From: Ruminococcus sp.
GTDB lineage: Bacteria > Bacillota > Clostridia > Oscillospirales > Ruminococcaceae
Direction: 5' to 3'
DNA length: 50,738 bases
NCBI GenBank assembly: GCA_015066925.1
Contig: SVNL01000005.1
Coordinates: forward strand, 1-50,738
Shown piece after piece: positions 16,219 to 25,959 of the stretch (within the stretch, counting starts at the first letter, position 1; every line of letters starts with the position of its first letter). A program made the position numbers and the translations under genes. The notes under the pieces were generated by a model. That model was not told where the DNA came from, did not search any database, and saw only the letters and a list, made by a program, of their open reading frames with translations.

Positions 16219-17546
16219 TGGAAAAAAAAGCAAAGGTAATAGGTGCAGGACTTGCCGGCTGTGAAGCGGCATGGCAGCTTGCAAATGCAGGAATAGAAGT
16301 TACACTTTATGAGATGAAACCAAAGAAATTTACTCCTGCACATCATTACAATGGCTTTGCAGAGCTTGTTTGCTCAAATTCGTTGAAGGCTTCAAGATTA
16401 GAGTCAGCAGCAGGACTTCTTAAAGCGGAAATGGAAATTTTAGGTTCTGTTACTGTTTCATCTGCAAAAGAAAACGCTGTTGAAGCAGGAGGCGCACTTG
16501 CTGTTGACCGAGAAAAATTTTCAGATTCAGTTACAGAAAAAATAAAATCTCACCCTTTTATAAAAATTGTAGAGGATGAGGTTACGGATATTCCCGACGG
16601 AAATATTATAATAGCAACAGGACCTCTTACATCTGACGCTTTTGCGGAAAATATTGCAAAAATATGCGGAAGTGGTCTTAGTTTTTTCGATGCGGCAGCT
16701 CCTATTGTTACTTATGAAAGTCTTGATAAGGAACTTGTATTTTTCGCCTCAAGATATGGCAGAGGTGATGCGGACTATATTAACTGTCCGATGAATAAAG
16801 AGGAATACTCTGACTTCTATAATGCACTTATTACTGCAGAAAGTGCAGAGCTTAAAGAATTCGATAAAGAAAATTTCAGAGTTTACGAGGGCTGTATGCC
16901 AATTGAAGTTCTTGCCAAAAGAGGCGAGGATACAATGCGTTTCGGACCTTTAAAGCCTGTAGGACTCACAGATCCGAGAACAGGAAAACGTCCGTATGCT
17001 GTAGTTCAGCTTAGAAAAGAAAATAAAGAAGGAACACTATATAATCTTGTAGGCTTTCAGACTAATCTGAAATTTGCCGAGCAGAAAAGAGTGTTTTCTA
17101 AAATAACAGGTCTTCAGAATGCAGAATTCATGCGTTACGGAGTAATGCATAGAAATACATTTATTAATAGTCCGGGATTATTAAACGCTCATTTTCAAAT
17201 GATAGAAAATGCGAATATATATTTTGCGGGACAGATAACAGGTGTTGAAGGATATATGGAATCTGCTGCCAGTGGAATAATTGCAGGACTTAATATGGCA
17301 AGAAAATTAAATGGACTTGAGCAGATAAAGCTTCCGATAGATACAATGACAGGAGCATTATCCTCATACATAAGTGATATATATAATGAAAATAATTTTC
17401 AGCCAATGGGAGCAAATATGGGAATATTGCCTGAGCTTGATGTGCGTATAAAGGATAAAAAAGAAAAATACGCAGCTTATGCACAGAGGGCAATAAATTC
17501 ACTTAAATCAGAATTGTTGAGGGTTGGATATGAAAATAATTGTTGA
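16218..17546 (+). CDS. trmFO: Folate-dependent tRNA (uracil-54-C5)-methyltransferase TrmFO
   Basis: TrmFO makes ribothymidine at position 54 of the tRNA T-loop, using methylenetetrahydrofolate and FADH2. The FAD loop VIGAGLAGCEAAWQLA is at residues 7-22, followed by the family-specific AELVCSNSLKA. MRFGPLKPVGL, QLRKEN and FAGQITGVEGYMESAASG in the middle and C-terminal parts complete the signature. Length (442) is as expected. AAGGAG within the end of topA provides the binding site, and the start overlaps the topA stop by one base. The topA-trmFO pair is a standard arrangement in Gram-positives. Confidence 0.96.
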   Translation: MEKKAKVIGAGLAGCEAAWQLANAGIEVTLYEMKPKKFTPAHHYNGFAELVCSNSLKASRLESAAGLLKAEMEILGSVTVSSAKENAVEAGGALAVDREKFSDSVTEKIKSHPFIKIVEDEVTDIPDGNIIIATGPLTSDAFAENIAKICGSGLSFFDAAAPIVTYESLDKELVFFASRYGRGDADYINCPMNKEEYSDFYNALITAESAELKEFDKENFRVYEGCMPIEVLAKRGEDTMRFGPLKPVGLTDPRTGKRPYAVVQLRKENKEGTLYNLVGFQTNLKFAEQKRVFSKITGLQNAEFMRYGVMHRNTFINSPGLLNAHFQMIENANIYFAGQITGVEGYMESAASGIIAGLNMARKLNGLEQIKLPIDTMTGALSSYISDIYNENNFQPMGANMGILPELDVRIKDKKEKYAAYAQRAINSLKSELLRVGYENNC

Positions 17547-18546
17547 TGCATTTGGCGGCGATAATGCACCTGATGAAGTAATAAAAGGTGCAGTAAGAGC
17601 TGTTAATGAGCTTGGAGTAGAGATTGTACTTACAGGTGATAAAAACAAAATAGAAGAATCAGCAAAAAAATTAGGCTTGAGTCTTGATAAAATTTCAGTA
17701 GCACATACAAGTGAGGTTTTTGATATACATGAAGAACCTGTTAAAATTGTAAAAACAGGTAAGAATACTTCTATGGGGCTTGGACTAAAAATGCTCCACG
17801 ACGGTGAAGGAGATGCTTTTGTTTCTGCAGGAAGCACAGGTGCTCTTGTAGTAGGTTCAACAATGATTGTAAAGCGTATAAAGGGTGTAAAGAGAGTAGC
17901 TCTTGCTCCTCTTATTCCTGCTGAAAAAGGACAGTTTATGCTTCTTGATGCAGGTGCAAATAATGATTGCCGTCCTGAAATGCTTTTGCAGTTTGCTATA
18001 ATGGGAAGTGCTTATATGGAAAAGGTTATGGGGATAAAAAATCCGAAAATAGCACTTGCAAATATAGGTGAAGAAGAAACCAAAGGACGTGAACTTGAGC
18101 TTGAAGCGTATAAGCTTTTAAAGGATTCAGAGCTTAATTTTTGCGGAAATATTGAGGGAAGGGATATTCCAAAAGGGGATATTAACGTAATTGTTTCAGA
18201 TGGCTTTACAGGCAATATTATATTGAAGCTTTATGAAGGAATGGGAAAATTCTTTTCAAACAAACTGAAATATATATTATCAGGAATTAACGGTAAGCTT
18301 TCAGCATTACTCGTTCTTGGAAAAATAAAGGCTTTTAAAAAACAGATGGATTACACAGAAATCGGTGGAAGCCTTATGCTTGGAGCATGCAGACCTGTTA
18401 TAAAGGCGCATGGAAGCTCTGATGCAAATGCGTTTTTCAATGCAATTCGTCAGGCAAAAAAATGTGTTGACGGAAAATTTATTGACGAAATAGCGGAAGC
18501 TGTAAGTAAAACTACAGGAAAGGAACGTCCTCAAAATGACGAGTGA
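17530..18546 (+). CDS. plsX: Phosphate acyltransferase PlsX
   Basis: PlsX converts acyl-ACP to acyl phosphate, the donor for PlsY in phosphatidic acid synthesis at the membrane. The N-terminus IIVDAFGGDNAPDEVIKGA and the later FVSAGSTGALVVG, LLDAGAN, NIGEEETKG and VSDGFTGNIILK are diagnostic. ATG 17530 is preferred over the track's TTG 17524 because GAGGG is six bases upstream; the protein is then 338 residues. It overlaps the end of trmFO by 17 bases and rnc by 11. The acyl carrier protein gene that often follows plsX is absent here. Confidence 0.95.
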   Translation: MKIIVDAFGGDNAPDEVIKGAVRAVNELGVEIVLTGDKNKIEESAKKLGLSLDKISVAHTSEVFDIHEEPVKIVKTGKNTSMGLGLKMLHDGEGDAFVSAGSTGALVVGSTMIVKRIKGVKRVALAPLIPAEKGQFMLLDAGANNDCRPEMLLQFAIMGSAYMEKVMGIKNPKIALANIGEEETKGRELELEAYKLLKDSELNFCGNIEGRDIPKGDINVIVSDGFTGNIILKLYEGMGKFFSNKLKYILSGINGKLSALLVLGKIKAFKKQMDYTEIGGSLMLGACRPVIKAHGSSDANAFFNAIRQAKKCVDGKFIDEIAEAVSKTTGKERPQNDE

Positions 18547-19231
18547 ATTAGAAAAGTTTCAAGAAATAATAGGATATAAATTCAAAGATATTAATTATCT
18601 TATACAGGCTTTATCACATTCCTCATATGCAAATGAAAAGAAAAAATCCAGAACAAGTAATGAAAGACTTGAATTTTTAGGTGACAGCGTACTCTCAATA
18701 GTGGTATCAAAGTATCTGTTTGAGAATTTTACCCATATTGCCGAGGGTGAATTAACAAAACTCAGAGCTTCACTAGTGTGTGAAAAATCACTTTATGTTT
18801 TTGCTCAGAAAATAAGACTAGGCGAATTTATTATGCTTGGTAAAGGTGAAGAAATCACAGGCGGACGTGAAAGACCATCAATTCTTGCTGATGCATTTGA
18901 AGCAGTTATAGCTGCAGTTTTTCTTGACGGTGGATTTGAACCTGTTACTAAATATATTCTTGGATTTATGCCTGATGATGTACAGTATCAGAAAAAAGCA
19001 GTATTCAGCGATTTTAAAACTATATTACAGGAAATAGTTCAAAAAAATCCTGAAGAGAAGGTTGAATATGTTCTTGCCGCAGAGGAAGGACCTGACCATA
19101 ATAAAAGCTTTATTGTTGAAGTATGTCTTAATTCAAATGTTATAGGTAAGGGAAAAGGCAAAAGCAAAAAGGAAGCAGAACAAATGGCTGCAAAAGAAGC
19201 TCTGGAGCTTATGGGATATGAAGCACAGTAA
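18536..19231 (+). CDS. rnc: Ribonuclease III
   Basis: RNase III cuts double-stranded RNA in rRNA precursors and structured mRNA. The signature NERLEFLGDSVLS (residues about 40-52) supplies catalytic acidic residues, and LADAFEAVIAAVFLDGG gives the second set. The double-stranded RNA binding domain occupies about residues 155-228, ending GKGKGKSKKEAEQMAAKEALELM. Length (231) is typical. AAAGGA precedes the ATG. It overlaps both neighbours, which implies translational coupling. Several long hairpins in this window could be its substrates, but that is inference. Confidence 0.97.
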   Translation: MTSELEKFQEIIGYKFKDINYLIQALSHSSYANEKKKSRTSNERLEFLGDSVLSIVVSKYLFENFTHIAEGELTKLRASLVCEKSLYVFAQKIRLGEFIMLGKGEEITGGRERPSILADAFEAVIAAVFLDGGFEPVTKYILGFMPDDVQYQKKAVFSDFKTILQEIVQKNPEEKVEYVLAAEEGPDHNKSFIVEVCLNSNVIGKGKGKSKKEAEQMAAKEALELMGYEAQ

Positions 19232-20210
19232 TATTTCTGTATTTATACCTCATATAGGATGCCCGAATATGTGCAGCTTTTGCAATCAGCGTATTATAAG
19301 CGGAAAGCAAAGCGCTCCGACATATGAAGAAGTAAAGGAAATATGCAGGAATGCATCAGAAGCAATAAGAGATAAGGCGAATACCGAAATTGCTTTTTTC
19401 GGAGGAAGCTTTACAGCTATTGAGAGAGAATATATGCTGGAGCTTCTTGAAGCTGTGCAGGAGTTTGTGACTGAAGATGGATTTAAAGGAATCCGTATAT
19501 CAACACGTCCTGATTGTATTGATGAAGAAATTCTTTCAATACTGAAAAAATACAACGTTACAGCTATTGAGCTAGGAGCACAGTCAATGAGTGATAAGGT
19601 TCTTAAAGCAAATGACAGAGGTCACAGTGCGGCTGATGTAGTTATTGCTTCTGAGCTTATTAGAAAATTAGGTTTTGAGCTTGGACTTCAGATGATGGTT
19701 GGACTTTATAAAAGCGATTATATTGATGAAGTTGAAACATTCAATAAGATTATGAACATAAAGCCTGATACTTTAAGGATTTATCCTGTTGTAATTTTAA
19801 AGAATACCCGTCTTGCAGATTTATATAATAGCGGTGAATTTATTCCATTTGATTTTGATGAAGTAGTGGAAATGTGTGCTGATTTTTTGTGCAGAGCTCA
19901 GCAGAACAACGTCAGAGTAATAAAATGCGGATTACATGCCAGCGAATTTGTCGGTAAAGATATGGTGGGCGGATTTTATCATCCTGCATTCAGGGAAATA
20001 TGTGAAGGAAGAATTTATCGCAGTGAAATTATGAAGATAGCCTGTGACAATATTTCTTTCATAAAGATAAGTGTACCTGCCGCAAATCTGAGTAAGGCAA
20101 TCGGGCAAAAGAAGTGTAATATAGAATTTTTTAGAGCAAAGGGTATAGAGTTAAAAGTTATTTCTGACGAATGTCAGACAGAATTTATAAAGATTATTGA
20201 ACGGCGGTGA
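19218..20210 (+). CDS. Elp3-like radical SAM protein
   Basis: The radical SAM cluster motif CPNMCSFC is near residue 14, followed by FFGGSFTAI and STRPDCIDEEIL, all typical of the Elp3-related branch. The C-terminal acetyltransferase domain of true Elp3 is absent; the protein ends at 330 residues after a short barrel closure. The reaction is unknown; relatives modify tRNA uridines. It overlaps rnc by 14 bases and ends four bases before smc, the same place this family holds in many Clostridia, so it belongs to the rnc-smc transcript. The Cys residues in CSFCNQ are all retained. Confidence 0.87.
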   Translation: MKHSNISVFIPHIGCPNMCSFCNQRIISGKQSAPTYEEVKEICRNASEAIRDKANTEIAFFGGSFTAIEREYMLELLEAVQEFVTEDGFKGIRISTRPDCIDEEILSILKKYNVTAIELGAQSMSDKVLKANDRGHSAADVVIASELIRKLGFELGLQMMVGLYKSDYIDEVETFNKIMNIKPDTLRIYPVVILKNTRLADLYNSGEFIPFDFDEVVEMCADFLCRAQQNNVRVIKCGLHASEFVGKDMVGGFYHPAFREICEGRIYRSEIMKIACDNISFIKISVPAANLSKAIGQKKCNIEFFRAKGIELKVISDECQTEFIKIIERR

Positions 20211-20214
20211 ATTA

Positions 20215-23200
20215 ATGTATCTTAAATCTTTGGAAATACAAGGGTTCAAGTCATTTCCTGACAAGATAAGTTTAACATTCGATAAGGGACTTACAGCAGT
20301 TGTAGGTCCGAACGGCAGCGGAAAAAGTAATATCGGTGACTCGGTACGTTGGGTGCTGGGTGAGCAGTCGACTAAAACTCTCCGAGGAAATAAAATGGAG
20401 GATGTTATTTTTTCCGGTACTGTTACAAGAAAACCTATGGGTTTTGCTGCTGTTACTTTGAATATTGATAATACAGACAAAACACTTGCCGATTATGCTG
20501 ATGAAGTAGCCGTAACAAGAAAGCTCTACAGAAGCGGTGAAAGCGAATATATGATTAATGGCAAGCAGGTTCGTTTAAAGGATATAAATGAGCTTTTTAT
20601 GGATACAGGACTTGGACGTGACGGTTATTCCATAATTGGTCAGGGACGTATAGCAGAAATTGTAGGTGCAAAAAGTAATGAACGACGTGATATTTTTGAA
20701 GAAGCAGCAGGAATATCAAAGTTCAGATATAAAAAACACGAGGCAGAAAAGAAATTATCTTCTGCACAAGAAAACATTCTGCGTCTGACAGATATTATTT
20801 CAGAGCTTGAAAGTCGAGTTGAGCCATTAAGAATACAGTCAGAGAAAGCGGAAAAGTTTGTAAAGCTGGCACAGGAGAGAAAGCAGCTTGAAATTTCAGT
20901 ATGGGTTCATCGTTTGGATGAATTTAAAGCAAAGCTTGATGAATTTGAAGAAAAAATTCTTGTAAATAAAAACGAATATGAAAATATAGAAAACGATATT
21001 GCGGCTGAAGAGGAAAAAATACAGCTTGGATATCGTAAAATGCAGGAAAGTACTGTTAAAGCAGAGGAGTATCGTCAGAAAATAATTGAAGAGGAACAGA
21101 CATCTTCTACTCTTAAATCTGATATAGCCGTATACGAAAATGATATCAAGTACAGCAATGAAAAGATAAATGAGCTGATATCAAGAAAGAATGATGAAAA
21201 ATCAGCAAAAGAAAAGCTCGGCGATGAAATAAAGAATGCTGAAAAACAGCTTGACGAGCTTAATAATAAAAAGAGTAATATTGCAAAAGAAATTACAATC
21301 ATTACAGAACAGTTTAAACAGTTTGAAGACGAAGCATCACGCCTGAGTGAAGGCTTTGATAAATACAGTAATGAATTGAATGCATTGTACATTAAAGAAA
21401 GTGAAATTAAATTTTCTGCAGAAGCAGCAGAAAGAACCTTGCTTGAAACAAAGCAGACGGAAGAATCAATTTACAGAAAAAAAGAAGAACTTAGCTCCGG
21501 CTTTGTAAATTATGAAAACGATATCCGAAAGCTTGAAAAAAAGCTTGAGAAATTAAAAAGCACATCAACAGAGATAAAAAACAAGCTGAATGGATATGGG
21601 ATTTTGTATAAATCACGACAGGAAGGCTTTGAAAAAGCTAAGGTTGATTTTGAAAAAACTCTGTTTGAACTTAAAGAAAAACAGCAGAAAAGAAAGCTTC
21701 TTATTGATCTTGAAAATAATATGGAGGGATTTGCAGGAAGCGTTAAAAATATTCTAAAGGCTTCAAAGCAAGGAAGACTCGGTGGAGTGTTCGGAACGGT
21801 TGCACAGAATATAAATGTTGAAGCGGAATATGCTGCTGCAATTGAAACAGCACTTGGCGGTGCAATGCAAAATGTAATAGTTGAAAATGAAGATATCGCA
21901 AAGCGCTGTATAAGATATCTTAAAGAGCAAAAGGGCGGACGTGCAACATTTCTGCCGCTTACTTCTGTAAAAGGCTATGAGCTGAAAGAAGTAAAACTTG
22001 ATTCAGAGGAAGGCTTTATCAATCTGGCAAGTCGTCTTGTAGATTATAATGAGAAATTTTCCGGAATTATAAATTCTCTTCTCGGAAGAATTGTTGTTGC
22101 GGATGATATTGATTCTGCAACTATGATTGCAAAAAAATATGGTTATAAATTCAGAATTGTAACCCTTGATGGACAGGTTATTAATGCAGGAGGTTCATTT
22201 ACGGGTGGTTCTATGCAGAAATCTGCAGGTGTAATCACAAGAAAAAATGAAATTGAAAAGCTTGATGCAGAAATAGATAAGCTTACTCTTGAACGTGATT
22301 CATTAAAAGATAAGGCTGAAAAAATAAGAAGTGAAGTTGAAAAGCTTCGTTATGATGCAGAGGGCGCAAAAGAAATTTTAAATCAGAATGAAAATGAAAT
22401 AGTTCAGGTTACTTCTGAAATAAACAGTCTGATTGCACTGAGCAATCAAAATGAAAATCAGCTTGATGAAATTAAAAGACAGCTTGATGAAAATAATAAA
22501 AAATCAGAAACAGCAAAAGGAATTCTTTGCGAAAACAAAACAAAGCTTGATGAAATATGCAGCAGGATAAAAGAATACGAAGAAAAGCTTACAGAGAGTG
22601 AAGAGCTTAAAATACAGCTTCATAATCAGCGTGAAGAATTTACTCAGAATATTTCTTCACTTAAAATTGCTGAAATGGAAATTTCCAAGGATAGTCAGGC
22701 TCAGGAAAAAGAAATACAGAATTTATTGAATGCATTAGATAAATTTGCTGAAATAAATGAAAAAATTGATTATGAAGTCAAGCAGCAGGAATTAATCATA
22801 GAAGAAAAAAATGAGCTTATTTCAAAGAGAAAATCCGAGCTTGAAAATTTCAAAACCAATTCAGAGGAATATCAGAAGCAAATCGTATATTGGCAGAATG
22901 TTCATAATCAGCAGAACATAGCTGTAAAAGAAATTCAGAAGGGTTTAAAGGCAATAAACGAATCCAAAGAAAAAATTATGGGTGAAGTTATGCGCCTGGA
23001 AGAACGAAAGAATACAATTCAGCGTGACTACGATAATATAATCAAACAGCTTCTTGAAAACTATGAAATGACACGCTCTGAGGCAATACAGATAGCAGAA
23101 AAACTTGATGATGTTTCAAAGGCACAGCATGAGCTTACTGATATTAAAAATAAAATAAGAGCACTCGGAAATGTAAATGTTGGTGCAATTGAAGAATATA

Positions 23201-23772
23201 AAGAGGTTTCTGAGCGTTATGAATTTATGTCGAAACAGCTTTCCGACGTGAAAGCATCAAAAAATGAGCTTGAAAAAATTATTGTAGACCTAACTGAGGA
23301 AATGTGCAAAATTTTCTCTGAAAGCTTTGAGATTATAAATTCTAATTTCAAATCAATTTTCACTGAACTTTTTGGCGGCGGTAAAGCTGAACTTATTCTC
23401 ACCGATCCTGATAATGTACTTGAATCGGGAATTGAGATTAGTGTAGCACCACCCGGAAAGGTAATAAAGAATTTAATCTCGCTTTCCGGTGGAGAACAGT
23501 CATTTGTTGCGATTGCAATATATTTTGCGATTTTATGTTTAAGACCTGCACCGTTTTGTATTCTTGATGAAATTGATGCAGCTCTTGATGAAGTAAATGT
23601 AAGAAAATACGCTCAATATCTAAAGAAATTTACCGATACAACACAGTTTGTACTTGTTACACATAGACGAAGTGCTATGGAAGAAGCGAATGTACTTTAT
23701 GGAGTAACAATGCAGGAAGATGGAATTTCAAAGCTTTTAAAGATGGAGCAGGTAGATTTTCAAGAGGAATAA
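20215..23772 (+). CDS. smc: Chromosome segregation ATPase SMC
   Basis: SMC dimerises and, with ScpA and ScpB, compacts and aligns chromosomes. The N-terminal head has Walker A GPNGSGKSNIGD (about 32-43). Two long coiled coils flank a globular hinge (about residues 500-660, GRLGGVFGTVAQNIN to FTGGSMQ). The C-terminal head has LSGGEQS and the Walker B FCILDEIDAALDE. Length is 1185 residues from the ATG at 20215; the track adds six from a TTG. GGCGGTGA is the binding site. It lies in the conserved rnc-smc-ftsY order. Confidence 0.97.
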   Translation: MYLKSLEIQGFKSFPDKISLTFDKGLTAVVGPNGSGKSNIGDSVRWVLGEQSTKTLRGNKMEDVIFSGTVTRKPMGFAAVTLNIDNTDKTLADYADEVAVTRKLYRSGESEYMINGKQVRLKDINELFMDTGLGRDGYSIIGQGRIAEIVGAKSNERRDIFEEAAGISKFRYKKHEAEKKLSSAQENILRLTDIISELESRVEPLRIQSEKAEKFVKLAQERKQLEISVWVHRLDEFKAKLDEFEEKILVNKNEYENIENDIAAEEEKIQLGYRKMQESTVKAEEYRQKIIEEEQTSSTLKSDIAVYENDIKYSNEKINELISRKNDEKSAKEKLGDEIKNAEKQLDELNNKKSNIAKEITIITEQFKQFEDEASRLSEGFDKYSNELNALYIKESEIKFSAEAAERTLLETKQTEESIYRKKEELSSGFVNYENDIRKLEKKLEKLKSTSTEIKNKLNGYGILYKSRQEGFEKAKVDFEKTLFELKEKQQKRKLLIDLENNMEGFAGSVKNILKASKQGRLGGVFGTVAQNINVEAEYAAAIETALGGAMQNVIVENEDIAKRCIRYLKEQKGGRATFLPLTSVKGYELKEVKLDSEEGFINLASRLVDYNEKFSGIINSLLGRIVVADDIDSATMIAKKYGYKFRIVTLDGQVINAGGSFTGGSMQKSAGVITRKNEIEKLDAEIDKLTLERDSLKDKAEKIRSEVEKLRYDAEGAKEILNQNENEIVQVTSEINSLIALSNQNENQLDEIKRQLDENNKKSETAKGILCENKTKLDEICSRIKEYEEKLTESEELKIQLHNQREEFTQNISSLKIAEMEISKDSQAQEKEIQNLLNALDKFAEINEKIDYEVKQQELIIEEKNELISKRKSELENFKTNSEEYQKQIVYWQNVHNQQNIAVKEIQKGLKAINESKEKIMGEVMRLEERKNTIQRDYDNIIKQLLENYEMTRSEAIQIAEKLDDVSKAQHELTDIKNKIRALGNVNVGAIEEYKEVSERYEFMSKQLSDVKASKNELEKIIVDLTEEMCKIFSESFEIINSNFKSIFTELFGGGKAELILTDPDNVLESGIEISVAPPGKVIKNLISLSGGEQSFVAIAIYFAILCLRPAPFCILDEIDAALDEVNVRKYAQYLKKFTDTTQFVLVTHRRSAMEEANVLYGVTMQEDGISKLLKMEQVDFQEE

Positions 23773-23804
23773 CAGCTGTTAAATTCAGCAGATTGGAGTA
23801 ATAT

Positions 23805-25055
23805 ATGGGTATTTTTTCAAAATTCAAAGCAGGTTTGAAAAAAACGAAGGACTCTATGATAAATAAAATGCACAGAGTTGTAAATTCGTTCACAAAAATA
23901 GATGAAGAGCTTTTTGAACAGCTTGAGGAAACAATGATAATGAGCGATATAGGCGTTGAAACATCATTGGAAATATGTGAAAGGCTTCGTAAAAAAATTA
24001 AGGAACAGGGAATAACCGATCCTGCACTTATTATGGATTTGATACAGGAAATTGTATCTGAGATGATGGGTGACGATACTTCACTTAATATGACAACAAC
24101 TCCTTCAATTATAATGGTAATAGGAGTAAATGGAGCAGGTAAAACAACAACTATTGGAAAGCTGTGTCATCAGCTTAAATCTGAAGGAAAAAAAGTTATA
24201 GTTGCTGCTGCAGATACGTTCAGAGCGGCCGCTATCGACCAGCTTCAGGTCTGGACAGAACGAGCAGGAGTTGAAATTGTAAAGCATGCTGAGGGTTCTG
24301 ACCCGGGTGCAGTTGTATATGACGCTATTTCAGCAGCAAAAGCAAGAAATTGTGATGTTCTGATTATAGATACAGCAGGCAGACTTCATAATAAGAAAAA
24401 TCTTATGGAAGAGCTTGCAAAAATCAATAGAATAATGTCAACACAAGCAGAAGGTTGCTCAAAGGAAGTACTTCTGGTTCTTGATGCAACAACAGGTCAG
24501 AATGCTGTAAATCAGGCAAGACTTTTCAGTCAAACAGCTGAATTGACAGGTATTGTACTTACAAAGCTTGATGGAACTGCAAAAGGCGGTATAGTAATTT
24601 CAATAATGAATGAGCTTAACATTCCTGTAAAGCTTGTAGGTGTCGGAGAACAGATTGATGACCTTCAGCCATTCGACAGCAAGAGCTTTGTTGCCGCATT
24701 GTTTGAGGATAATGATACAGATAATGGAGAAGCTGAAAGCGAAGAAGAATCAGCTGAGGAAATTGCAGATGATGAAATTGAAAGTGTTTCTGATGTTTCG
24801 GAATCTGAAACAGAGTTAAGCGATTATATAGAAGAAACAGAATCAGCAGAAGAGATAGAAGAGATATCCGAGGAAGATGAAACAGTGTCAGATGATGAAA
24901 TTTCTGGTACTGAAAATGCTGAAACAGATGACAATACTTCCGAAGAGATAGAAAAAGCTGAGGAAGAAGTATCTGAAAATGATGATAATAATGAAGAAGC
25001 TGAAAAGCCAAAGAAAAAAGGATTTTTCAGTAAATTATTCAGAGGAGATAAGTAA
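23805..25055 (+). CDS. ftsY: Signal recognition particle receptor FtsY with acidic C-terminal tail
   Basis: FtsY receives SRP-ribosome complexes at the membrane and drives delivery to the translocon through GTP hydrolysis. The N-terminus MGIFSKFKAGLKKTK is the amphipathic membrane-targeting helix. The NG domain (about 20-305) has GVNGAGKTTTIGKL, DTFRAAA, DTAGR and TKLDGTAKGG, and ends PFDSKSFVAALFED. What follows is odd: about 95 Glu/Asp/Ser-rich residues and a basic amphipathic end, KKKGFFSKLFRGDK, which resembles the N-terminal helix. Acidic regions in FtsY usually precede the NG domain. The stop overlaps the rdgB start by one base. Confidence 0.96.
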   Translation: MGIFSKFKAGLKKTKDSMINKMHRVVNSFTKIDEELFEQLEETMIMSDIGVETSLEICERLRKKIKEQGITDPALIMDLIQEIVSEMMGDDTSLNMTTTPSIIMVIGVNGAGKTTTIGKLCHQLKSEGKKVIVAAADTFRAAAIDQLQVWTERAGVEIVKHAEGSDPGAVVYDAISAAKARNCDVLIIDTAGRLHNKKNLMEELAKINRIMSTQAEGCSKEVLLVLDATTGQNAVNQARLFSQTAELTGIVLTKLDGTAKGGIVISIMNELNIPVKLVGVGEQIDDLQPFDSKSFVAALFEDNDTDNGEAESEEESAEEIADDEIESVSDVSESETELSDYIEETESAEEIEEISEEDETVSDDEISGTENAETDDNTSEEIEKAEEEVSENDDNNEEAEKPKKKGFFSKLFRGDK

Positions 25056-25630
25056 TGCTGAAAAAAATTGTAATGGCAACAAATAATGCAAATAAGCTTA
25101 AAGAAGCCGGTGAAATTCTTGCACCGCTGGGAATAGAAGTGATTTCTCAGAAAGATGCGGGAGCTGATATTGAGCCTGAGGAAAATGGTACAACATTTGC
25201 TGAAAATGCCATGATAAAAGCAGAAGCGGTGTATGATATTGTAAAAATCCCCGTAATTGCAGATGACAGCGGACTTTGTGTTAACGCTCTTGACGGCAGA
25301 CCGGGAGTATATTCAGCACGTTATGCTCCTAAGGGAGAGGAATGTGCCAGACTTCTTGATGAAATGAAAGATATTCCGGAAGAAGAAAGAGAAGCTTCAT
25401 TTAAATGTGTTATTGCATATGTTGACGAAAACAGCAGATTTACTGTGGACGGAAGCTGTGTCGGAAGAATAGGACATGAACAAAGAGGCAAAAACGGATT
25501 TGGATATGACCCGATATTTATGTGTGGTGACAGAACAATGGCAGAGATGTCAGCAGAAGAAAAAAATAGTTTGAGTCATCGTGGTGCGGCATTAAAAGCA
25601 TTATATGAAAAGTTCGCTAAGAAAGGATAG
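25055..25630 (+). CDS. rdgB: XTP/dITP pyrophosphatase (RdgB/HAM1)
   Basis: The enzyme hydrolyses dITP, XTP and ITP to the monophosphates, cleaning the nucleotide pool. Motifs ATNNANKLKEAGEIL (residues 8-22), VIADDSGLCVNALDGRPGVYSARYA (about 66-90) and GFGYDPIF near 148 are complete, with the Ser/His pair SHRGAAL at the end. Length (191) is normal. The ATG overlaps the ftsY stop, and AGAGGAG in the ftsY end provides the binding site. yhbY follows after five bases, so ftsY-rdgB-yhbY-nadD appears to be one unit. Confidence 0.95.
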   Translation: MLKKIVMATNNANKLKEAGEILAPLGIEVISQKDAGADIEPEENGTTFAENAMIKAEAVYDIVKIPVIADDSGLCVNALDGRPGVYSARYAPKGEECARLLDEMKDIPEEEREASFKCVIAYVDENSRFTVDGSCVGRIGHEQRGKNGFGYDPIFMCGDRTMAEMSAEEKNSLSHRGAALKALYEKFAKKG

Positions 25631-25635
25631 AATTT

Positions 25636-25932
25636 ATGCTTACAAGTAAACAAAGAGCAACGTTAAGAGGAATAGCAAGCAGTTATGAAACAATTTTTCA
25701 GGTTGGTAAAGGTGGAATTAATGATAATCTTATCCAACAGGTTTCTGATGCATTAAAGAAAAGAGAGCTTATCAAGCTCAGAGTACTTGATAACTCAGGA
25801 TATTCTGCAAGAGAAGCGGCAGACGAAATTGCAGAAAGAACAGAATCAGATGTTGTACAGGTTATCGGAAGCAGATTTGTGCTTTTTAAAAGGAATCCAA
25901 AAGAACCTGTAATAGATATAAAGATTAAATAA
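25636..25932 (+). CDS. yhbY: YhbY-family RNA-binding protein (CRM domain)
   Basis: A 98-residue single CRM domain protein associated with pre-50S ribosomal particles. The pattern LTSKQRATLRGIASSYE, FQVGKGGINDNLI and the late VVQVIGSRFVLFKRNPK, with the GxxG-like loop, is typical. It is basic and has no other domain. It sits five bases after rdgB with an AAAGGA binding site and 27 bases before nadD, as in many Firmicutes. Its role in ribosome assembly is inferred from the family. Confidence 0.93.
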   Translation: MLTSKQRATLRGIASSYETIFQVGKGGINDNLIQQVSDALKKRELIKLRVLDNSGYSAREAADEIAERTESDVVQVIGSRFVLFKRNPKEPVIDIKIK

Positions 25933-25959
25933 AGATTTAAAAGGTTATCGGAGAAATGT

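Noticed and set aside
24616-25011. 131-codon antisense open frame under the FtsY tail
   Set aside because: Leu/His/Gln-rich product arises from the GAA/GAT-rich plus strand; no independent evidence.
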